A stretch of 9,814 bases of DNA from DAIDJM01 sp964250215 (GTDB lineage: Bacteria; Pseudomonadota; Alphaproteobacteria; Acetobacterales; Acetobacteraceae). Location of the stretch: NCBI GenBank assembly GCA_964250215.1, contig CAXUEX010000109.1, positions 1 through 9,814 on the forward strand. Direction: 5' to 3'. This document shows positions 6,301 to 9,814 of the stretch, in pieces; the stretch's first letter is position 1, and every line of letters starts with the position of its first letter. The position numbers and the translations under genes were made by a program. Under the pieces are notes generated by a model. The model did no database searches. It was not told the origin of the DNA and saw only the letters and a program-made list of their open reading frames with translations.

Positions 6301-7406
6301 GCGGCGGTGAGCGCCAGGGTGCCCTGGTACGCAACGCCTGCGAGCACGCCGGTGCCGGGCCCGAACAGCAGCCCGCCGCCTCGATCCACCACCGTGCCAC
6401 CGGCAAGCGTGCCGGCAAGCGTGATCGGGCCCGGGCCAATGTTCTGGCCTACCGTGAAAGTGCCGGCGTTTGTCGCCATGCAGCCGATTTCCAGCACCGC
6501 CTGGCTGAGCGTGAGCGCGCCCAGGCTGCCGAACAGGCTGGTGGCAATCGTGCCGCCGAAATCCAGCGTGCCGTTGCTTATCAGGATCGTCCCGGTGTTG
6601 GAGAAATCGCTGCACGCAACGTTCAGCACGGCGCCGCCGCTCACGCTCAGCGTGCCCGCATTGACGAAGCTGCCGGGGCCCGAAACGACCAGCGTGCCGC
6701 CGCTTTCGGTGATCGTGCCGCGGTTCAGCAGCGCATCCGCCAGCGGCGGACCGCCCGTGCTTGCGGCACCGATTGCGATCTGCCCCTGCCCGCCGGTCTG
6801 CCGCAGCCACAGCGCGGGGCCGAGCGTGAGCGTCGCGCCGCTGCTCGCGCCATACGCATCGCTCACCGCCAGCGTCGCCGGGGCACCGGGCGAGGCCGAC
6901 CCTAGCGTGACAGTAGCCGCGTCCAGCGTCTGCGAGCCGACGAAATCGGCCGTGGCATAGCGCCCCGTGAGCATCAGCGTGCCTGGCGAGCCGCCGCCCG
7001 GGCCGCGCAGCGTCAGCCCGTTCGTCACGAACAGCGAACTGCCGCCCGGGCTTAAATCCAGCGTGCCCTGCACCGTTACGCCGGCGAGCGTGCCGCCGGC
7101 GGATTGCAGCGTGCCGCCTTCCATCGCCAGCGTGCCGCCCTGCAGCGTGCCGTAGGCCAGCGACAGCGTGCCGGCCTGCAATGCGATCGTGCCGCTTACG
7201 GCGAGCGAACCGGAATCGTAGAGCAGCAGACCCGCATCGTTCAGCGTGAGCCCGGCCGCGAGCCCGGCGCCGTCGAGCGTGACCGTGTAGGCGCCCGGCA
7301 CCGCGATAGTGACGTAGTCGGAGGCGCCGGGGGCGGCCCCGCTGCTCCAGTCGGCGGCATTGCTCCAGTCGCCGGATTGCGCGGCGCGCCAGTTGTTCTG
7401 TGACAT
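3393..7406 (-). CDS. Giant beta-strand-repeat exoprotein, probable type I secretion substrate or adhesin
   Basis: 1337 residues from the ATG at 7406. An in-frame ATG at 7583 would add 59 residues of Arg/Pro-rich sequence that covers the regulatory region. I prefer 7406 because it begins directly with the recognised opening MSQNNWRAAQSGDW and has GGGAA 5 nt upstream. Residues 6-44 form a W...GDW...W..G..P..D..T motif that often opens such proteins. Residues 107 to about 1089 hold four degenerate repeats of 228-275 residues, each made of short GT[LI], GG[TG] and NxGTI turns between beta strands, predicting a long beta-solenoid. The C-terminal 250 residues hold two modules (GDTVDL near 1170 and DALDIQDML near 1275), each ending in a D..GG...IT-like strand as in RTX/type I secreted proteins. 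There is no signal peptide and no autotransporter barrel, so type I export is inferred; no transporter genes are visible nearby. Three Cys. It is probably located on the cell surface or released. It is followed by the MoxR gene on the same strand. Confidence 0.85.
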   Translation of the reverse strand: MSQNNWRAAQSGDWSNAADWSSGAAPGASDYVTIAVPGAYTVTLDGAGLAAGLTLNDAGLLLYDSGSLAVSGTIALQAGTLSLAYGTLQGGTLAMEGGTLQSAGGTLAGVTVQGTLDLSPGGSSLFVTNGLTLRGPGGGSPGTLMLTGRYATADFVGSQTLDAATVTLGSASPGAPATLAVSDAYGASSGATLTLGPALWLRQTGGQGQIAIGAASTGGPPLADALLNRGTITESGGTLVVSGPGSFVNAGTLSVSGGAVLNVACSDFSNTGTILISNGTLDFGGTIATSLFGSLGALTLSQAVLEIGCMATNAGTFTVGQNIGPGPITLAGTLAGGTVVDRGGGLLFGPGTGVLAGVAYQGTLALTAANAAVTLTGDSGLISGGGGPGTATVTGANAALLLQGITTLDEAAIALGSNAAAAVLGTTDPLLASQATTATLGPGLSVTQAGANAAIDANAQTPIPGVGLSDTLISQATIAAGVHGGTLTLGGYGTLINEGTIAASNGDTVLVSAAQFSNTGGITIGSGAVLELGAPGDPYQPPTWSNTGSIVVNGGTLELAGSFGTTQLGQISETSGTIALLGTLGNAGSTLTLGPGGTLPWLSLSGTIAGGTIRDAGGYLSPGAGGGALLDGVSYIGTLGLTQAREYLRIRDGLTLAGMAEITGAGAVLAFQGSETLAHGQVMLGAAGAAAAIDGLHDYSVTGGSTLTLGAGLTITQAGALADIGLASDLAGDAIVNAGMIVAALAGGTLALGGADFMNNGTISVSNGDTLAIDAAMFSNSGTIGIANATLAIADDLMLAQLGSLELSNAAISVSGTLDATGGTLTLGTGSAWGRLGLTGTILGGTVVNEGGGLLAGGAATLNGVTYRGVLDLSRPFQTLAIANGLALTDLSGTMPGSVLLTGPVTRLIVAGTETLDSATLYVGDASLTYQGMKVAPPELTVAPGSTLTIGAHAMIRTANLFGTIGDANFGQWTDSIVNEGMILAGNAGGTLTLSSSFFLNTGGLLIGGNDNVVLGGVSFTNQGEIALSQGSSLQISLWNYYAAPNAGSTPFSNAGTLKITGGVLAESTGSGLFPAVPLANLPGGLIQGLGTILAPVLNDGTIQSSFGQVLALAQSITGTGSLLIDPKCTLELAGNVASSQTVSFSAASETLKLDLASGFGAAVAGYNTGDTVDLTGMQLQALALASGTLVATSPSFNFRLNATSLLAGELSGAPDGHGGTDITYTAQAHGSGTIAIAANAPAMLFWASPVGDIFTGPSNDLNGARIGNWGINDALDIQDMLAANTQLSYVQGNGQGTLSLTDGTHSANVTIFGAWTASGFHVGADSGGAALITYHP
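4140..4823 (-). repeat. Exoprotein long repeat, copy 4 (diverged end)
   Basis: Residues 862 to about 1089 (228 aa). It starts at LNGVTYRGVLDL, with the markers GTETLDSATLYVG, STLTIGAHAMIRT and FLNTGGLLIGG. The closing GT..GGTV element is missing and is replaced by a PGGLIQGLGTILAP stretch leading into the C-terminal modules, so the right boundary is approximate. Confidence 0.6.
4824..5519 (-). repeat. Exoprotein long repeat, copy 3
   Basis: Residues 630-861 (232 aa). It starts at LDGVSYIGTLGL, with the markers GSETLAHGQVMLG, STLTLGAGLTITQAG, FMNNGTISVSNGD and the closing GTILGGTVVNEGGGLL. Confidence 0.7.
5520..6344 (-). repeat. Exoprotein long repeat, copy 2
   Basis: Residues 355-629 (275 aa), the longest copy. 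It starts at LAGVAYQGTLAL, with the markers GITTLDEAAIALG, TATLGPGLSVTQAG, LINEGTIAASNGD and the closing GTIAGGTIRDAGGYL. The extra length lies partly in a PGDPYQPPTW insertion before a second SNTGSI strand. Confidence 0.7.
6345..7088 (-). repeat. Exoprotein long repeat, copy 1
   Basis: Residues 107-354 (248 aa) of the giant protein. It starts at LAGVTVQGTLDL, contains the markers GSQTLDAATVTLG, ATLTLGPALWLRQ and FVNAGTLSVS, and ends in GTLAGGTVVDRGGGLL. Boundaries were set by matching markers by eye across the four copies. Confidence 0.7.
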
Positions 7407-7445
7407 GCGGGTTCCCGGAAGATTGGGCGCGGCCAAGCTGCGCGG

Positions 7446-7457
7446 GTTCGGCTGAAC
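7446..7457. promoter_or_regulatory. Near-palindrome upstream of the giant gene
   Basis: GTTCGGCTGAAC is a 12-bp palindrome with one mismatched pair, 40 bp before the giant gene's start. It may be an operator; nothing else supports this. Confidence 0.2.
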
Positions 7458-7504
7458 ATCCGGTGAATGCCGGGAGGGGCCACGTTCGGCGGGCGGCTGC
7501 CGGC

Positions 7505-7522
7505 TTTCAGAACATTTCAGAA
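7505..7522 (+). promoter_or_regulatory. Direct repeat at 10-bp pitch, candidate activator site
   Basis: Two exact copies of TTTCAGAA (7505-7512 and 7515-7522) are separated by CA, so they repeat every 10 bp and face the same side of the helix. Tandem half-sites of about this spacing are the usual target layout of OmpR/PhoB-type winged-helix regulators (family knowledge). The pair is centred about 35 bp upstream of the start point expected from the possible -10 at 7535-7540, as for an activator that overlaps the -35. It is also flanked by CGGC on the left and GCCG on the right. Confidence 0.4.
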
Positions 7523-7534
7523 TGCCGACAAGGA

Positions 7535-7540
7535 CATAAA
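7535..7540 (+). promoter_or_regulatory. Candidate -10 element of the exported-protein gene at 7628
   Basis: CATAAA (within CATAAAAT, 7535-7542) is the only AT-rich -10-like sequence in this GC-rich gap. There is no good -35; the direct repeat occupies that place. It would give a leader of about 80 nt. Confidence 0.3.
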
Positions 7541-7563
7541 ATCCGTTCCCGCCGCAGTTCCGG

Positions 7564-7608
7564 GCTGCGATCCGCAACGGCATCGCAGCAAACCGCCCAT
7601 CACGGGCG
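7564..7608 (+). promoter_or_regulatory. Two hairpins in the leader of the exported-protein gene
   Basis: The first hairpin pairs GCTGCGAT (7564-7571) with ATCGCAGC (7582-7589); CCG/CGG inside the loop can extend the stem with one bulged base. The second pairs CGCCC (7594-7598) with GGGCG (7604-7608) around ATCAC and ends 6 nt before the ribosome binding site GGAG (7615-7618). They may affect mRNA stability or translation. No known riboswitch or thermometer is recognised. Confidence 0.4.
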
Positions 7609-7627
7609 CTAAACGGAGTTGTGTTTC

Positions 7628-8050
7628 ATGATCTGGAAGTTTCTGTTCGCCGCGGCCACCGCGGCCGCGGTATCCGCCCCCGCACTCGCTTCGCCCACGC
7701 TCGCGACGCCCGATGCGGAGACCTTCGCCCTGGGCAAGCTCTCGCCGCACGTTGTCCGGCCGCTGGTCGCGCGAAAGCCCGTGGCGTTCGGCGCCGTGTA
7801 CCAGGACGGCACGGTGGAGAGCGGGAGCGGCAATTTCACCGCCGTCTGGAACCCGTCCTCACAATGGTATCAGGTCACCATCACCGGCGTGAACTACTAC
7901 TACCTGAGCTACGCCACCACGATCACCACCTCCACGCCGATCGGCAACGGCACCTGCCAGAGCGACAGTGTGAGCGGCAACCTGCTGGTGCGCTGTTACA
8001 CGCTGAGCGGCGTCCCGACCCAGGCCACGTTCGGCTTCATCACATACTGA
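7628..8050 (+). CDS. Small exported protein with a close cysteine pair, function unknown
   Basis: 140 residues. The ATG is placed by GGAG (7615-7618) 9 nt upstream; a TTG three codons earlier would directly touch that site and is unlikely. Residues 1-21 form a signal peptide: MIWK, an Ala/Val/Phe core and the cleavage context ALA|SP. The mature protein has a Pro/Val-rich spacer to about 53, then a compact beta-rich domain (FGAVYQDGTVESGSGNF, WYQVTITG, a tyrosine cluster NYYYLSY at 89-95) with Cys110 and Cys123 likely disulfide-bonded, ending in the aromatic strand FGFITY. I do not recognise a named family; the layout resembles small secreted beta-sandwich domains. It is transcribed away from the giant exoprotein gene, and its upstream region carries the direct repeat and leader hairpins. 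It lies 91 bp before the DsbA-type gene on the same strand, which could help form its disulfide (inference). Confidence 0.8.
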   Translation: MIWKFLFAAATAAAVSAPALASPTLATPDAETFALGKLSPHVVRPLVARKPVAFGAVYQDGTVESGSGNFTAVWNPSSQWYQVTITGVNYYYLSYATTITTSTPIGNGTCQSDSVSGNLLVRCYTLSGVPTQATFGFITY

Positions 8051-8057
8051 CGCGGTA

Positions 8058-8106
8058 CGCCGCGGCGGGGCCCCGGCTTGCCTTGCTTCCCCCCCCCCGC
8101 GGCGGC
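8058..8106 (+). terminator. GC-rich hairpin holding a C10 tract between the exported-protein and dsbA-like genes
   Basis: The arm GCCGCGGCGGGG (8059-8070) can pair with CCCCGCGGCGGC (8095-8106) with one mismatch, enclosing a 24-nt loop. Ten consecutive C (8089-8098) span the right side of the loop and the start of the right arm. It may terminate the upstream gene, although there is no T-run. The C-tract is an unusually long homopolymer and lies 33 bp before the dsbA-like ribosome binding site. Confidence 0.4.
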
Positions 8107-8141
8107 AAATATCGCGCAGCCGAACCGCCCGGAGATCACCG

Positions 8142-8732
8142 ATGCTGCCGCGCCGCCTGCTTCTTGCCACCACCGCCGGCGCCCTGGCCGCGGCACCGCT
8201 GCTGGCACGCGCAGCCGATGACCGCATGGCGCCGCGCTCCGACGGCTCGCCCACCGCCAAGAACGTGGTGGAGGAATGGTTCTCCTTTACCTGCCCGCAT
8301 TGCGCGGAGTTCGCGCTGAACGATTATCCGCAGATCAAGGCGAAGCTGGTGGATACCGGGAAGGTGCGCTTCATCTTCCGCGAATATCCGCGCGACAAGA
8401 CCGACCTCTCCGCCGCCCTTGTGGCCCGCAGCCTGCCGCCATCACGCTACGAGCCGTTCGTCATGGCGCTGTTCGCGAACCAGAAGCACTGGGCCTACGA
8501 TCCCGCCGTGGATCCCATCGAGGAGCTGGCGAAGATGGCCGGGCTCGCCGGTCTGTCGCGCGCCGCGTTCGACCGCGCTTTGGCCGACGACGGGCTGAAG
8601 ACCGCGTTGCTCCAGGCGCAAAGCGAAGCCGAGCAGAAATACAATATCGACAGCACCCCCACCTTCATTATCAACGGCAAGCCGCATGCCGGAGAACTCA
8701 CATACGAGCAGTTCGCGGCGCTGCTCAGCTGA
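8142..8732 (+). CDS. DsbA-family periplasmic thiol:disulfide oxidoreductase
   Basis: 196 residues. GGAG (8131-8134) lies 7 nt before the ATG. The signal peptide of about 24 residues starts MLPRRLLLATTAGALAA and ends LARA|ADD; the paired arginines before a hydrophobic core look Tat-like, although Sec export is also possible. The thioredoxin fold has the active site CPHC (51-54) in FSFTCPHCAEF, a helical insert at about 85-165 as in DsbA, and the cis-proline loop STPTF with Pro173. Length and order fit the alphaproteobacterial DsbA/BdbD-like (Thioredoxin_4) group. CPHC is the classic oxidase dipeptide, so it probably introduces disulfides into exported proteins in the periplasm; a DsbB partner is not in the window. 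The gene lies directly upstream of smc on the same strand, an arrangement I know from related alphaproteobacteria. The family is certain; the exact ortholog is not. Confidence 0.93.
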   Translation: MLPRRLLLATTAGALAAAPLLARAADDRMAPRSDGSPTAKNVVEEWFSFTCPHCAEFALNDYPQIKAKLVDTGKVRFIFREYPRDKTDLSAALVARSLPPSRYEPFVMALFANQKHWAYDPAVDPIEELAKMAGLAGLSRAAFDRALADDGLKTALLQAQSEAEQKYNIDSTPTFIINGKPHAGELTYEQFAALLS

Positions 8733-8733
8733 G

Positions 8734-8807
8734 TCGTCGATCTTCGGTTGGCGGTTTGCAGACTCGGGCGCATCGACGATTCTGAGCGCTCGATGACCAC
8801 CAACCGA
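8734..8807. repeat. Interleaved inverted repeats between the dsbA-like gene and smc
   Basis: Two perfect 8-bp inverted repeats share this 95-bp gap: TCGTCGAT (8734-8741) with ATCGACGA (8772-8779), and TCGGTTGG (8744-8751) with CCAACCGA (8800-8807). The two cannot both form fully as simple nested stems because the arms interleave. A short direct repeat CGATGACC occurs at 8791-8798 and again over the smc start (8826-8833). No promoter is recognised. Confidence 0.4.
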
Positions 8808-8827
8808 CGAACGGTGAGCGACGACCG

Positions 8828-9814
8828 ATGACCGCTCTGACCCGCCTGCGCATCGCCGGCTTCAAGAGTTTCGCCGAGCCGGTTTCGATCGAGTTGCTGC
8901 CGGGACTCACCGGCATCGTCGGGCCGAACGGCTGCGGCAAATCCAATGTGGTGGAAGCGCTGCGCTGGGCCATGGGCGAAAGCTCGGCCCGCTCCCTGCG
9001 CGGCGGCGACATGGACGATGTGATCTTCGCGGGTTCCGGCGGCCGGGCCAGCCGCAACCTGGCCGAGGTTTCGATCACGCTCGAACCCGACGAGGGCGGG
9101 GCGCTGCCGGAGCCCTTCGCGGCCGACAGCGCCTTGCAGGTGACGCGCCGCATCGAGCGCGGCGCGGGATCGGCCTATCGCGCGCAAGGCCGCGAGATGC
9201 GCGCCCGCGACGTGCAGACCCTGTTCGCCGATCTGGCGAGCGGCGCCCGCTCCTCGGGCATCGTCAGCCAGGGCCGGGTGGCCACGTTGGTATCGGCCAA
9301 GCCCGAAGAACGGCGGCAGGTGCTGGAGGAAGCGGCCGGGATCGGCGGCCTGCACGCGCGGCGGCATGAAGCCGAACTGAAGCTGCGCGCTGCCGAGGCC
9401 AATCTGGCGCGTGCCGAGGACCGCCGCGGACAGCTCGAGATCGAGGCGGAGGCGACACGCCGCCAGGCAAAACAGGCCAGCCGCTACCGCGCCATCTCCG
9501 ACCTGATCCGCACGGCCGAAGCCGAACATCTCGCCGTGCTGCACGCCCGCGCGGCGGCGGCGGCGGAACGCAGTGCGGCGGCGGCGGCGGCGGCGGCGGA
9601 AACGGAGCGGGAGCAGGCGGAGGGCCGTGAGGCGGCGGAAGCGGCCTCGGTGACGGCAGAGGCCGCGTTGGCGGCGCCTCGGGAGGCCGAAGCCGCTTCG
9701 CGCACCGAGCTGGAACGGCGCCGGATGGCGGTTGAGCAGGTGGCGCGCGACATCGCGCAGGCCGAAGAGGCGCTGGCCGAGGCGCGTGCCAGGCTCGGAG
9801 CGCTGGAACAGGAT
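8828..9814 (+). CDS. smc: Chromosome segregation protein Smc, N-terminal part (cut by the right edge)
   Basis: 329 codons remain open at the right edge; full Smc proteins are about 1150-1500 residues. The start ATG has GGTGAG (8813-8818) 9 nt upstream, and the protein begins in the family way, LTRLRIAGFKSFAEP. The ATPase head has Walker A GPNGCGKSN (32-40), the ALRWAMGES stretch (44-52), the R-loop RSLRGG (55-60), DVIFAGS (64-70), and the Q-loop SQGRV with Gln148 followed by EERRQVLEEAAGI. From about 165 the sequence becomes charged, Ala/Glu/Arg-rich heptad coiled coil leading to the hinge, which lies outside. Smc dimers, with ScpA and ScpB, bind the chromosome and use ATP to extrude loops and separate sister DNA. 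The coiled coil is unusually alanine-rich, with runs of five and eight Ala. Identification is certain. Confidence 0.97.
   Translation, partial: MTALTRLRIAGFKSFAEPVSIELLPGLTGIVGPNGCGKSNVVEALRWAMGESSARSLRGGDMDDVIFAGSGGRASRNLAEVSITLEPDEGGALPEPFAADSALQVTRRIERGAGSAYRAQGREMRARDVQTLFADLASGARSSGIVSQGRVATLVSAKPEERRQVLEEAAGIGGLHARRHEAELKLRAAEANLARAEDRRGQLEIEAEATRRQAKQASRYRAISDLIRTAEAEHLAVLHARAAAAAERSAAAAAAAAETEREQAEGREAAEAASVTAEAALAAPREAEAASRTELERRRMAVEQVARDIAQAEEALAEARARLGALEQD
9551..9598 (+). repeat. GCG trinucleotide runs inside smc
   Basis: Five GCG codons (9551-9565) and, after GAA-CGC-AGT, eight GCG codons (9575-9598) encode alanine runs in the first coiled-coil arm. Identical codons make the tract prone to slippage in steps of three, which would keep the frame. 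Confidence 0.85.

Noticed and set aside
5950..6960. 336-codon plus-strand open frame rich in Ser, Pro, Ala and Val inside the giant gene
   Set aside because: Its composition is the antisense image of Gly/Thr/Leu-rich repeats. No ribosome binding site or domain is seen.
4140..7088. Regular short repeats suggestive of a CRISPR array or satellite DNA
   Set aside because: The repeating unit is only 6-8 bp, spacing varies, and the repeats keep one long minus-strand reading frame; they are coding turns of a beta-solenoid.
7407..7583. N-terminal extension of the giant protein from the ATG at 7583
   Set aside because: The 59 extra residues are Arg/Pro-rich and unlike the family, and the segment contains the direct repeat and promoter-like sequences. 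The start at 7406 begins with the typical W-rich motif.

Overview
The window is GC-rich, gene-dense bacterial DNA, most consistent with an alphaproteobacterium and probably a member of the Acetobacteraceae (inference). The grounds are the Smc N-terminus, a DsbA-type thioredoxin gene directly upstream of smc, strong G/C at third codon positions, and a giant secreted beta-strand-repeat protein of a type I associate with Acetobacteraceae. No rRNA, tRNA, CRISPR array, transposase or integrase is visible.

Layout, left to right. (1) 1-1213, minus strand: a protein with an OmpR-type winged-helix DNA-binding domain fused to a Ser/Thr protein kinase; its C-terminus lies off the left edge. (2) 1355-1846 and 1960-2487, plus strand: two small exported proteins of unknown function, separated by two back-to-back perfect hairpins. 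(3) 2499-3344, minus strand: a MoxR-family AAA+ ATPase whose stop lies 11 bp from the end of the convergent exported-protein gene. (4) 3393-7406, minus strand: a 1337-residue beta-strand-repeat protein with four long degenerate tandem repeats and a C-terminus resembling type I secretion substrates. It ends 48 bp before moxR on the same strand, so the two may be cotranscribed. (5) 7407-7627: a divergent regulatory region with an 8-bp direct repeat at 10-bp pitch, a possible -10 element and two leader hairpins. (6) 7628-8050, plus strand: a third small exported protein of unknown function. (7) 8142-8732, plus strand: a DsbA-family thiol oxidoreductase with a twin-arginine-like signal. (8) 8828-9814, plus strand: the N-terminal 329 residues of Smc, cut by the right edge.

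How the genes may fit together. dsbA-like and smc are ordinary chromosomal backbone genes. The left and middle parts look like an accessory cell-surface region: a DNA-binding kinase, three small exported proteins, one giant exoprotein and a chaperone-like AAA+ ATPase without its usual VWA-domain partner next to it. I see no decisive evidence of one new system. The points most worth following are the 10-bp-pitch direct repeat at 7505-7522, the orphan MoxR placed behind the giant exoprotein, and two similar stem-loops at 1897-1918 and 7563-7589. No stretch longer than 300 bases lacks a gene.
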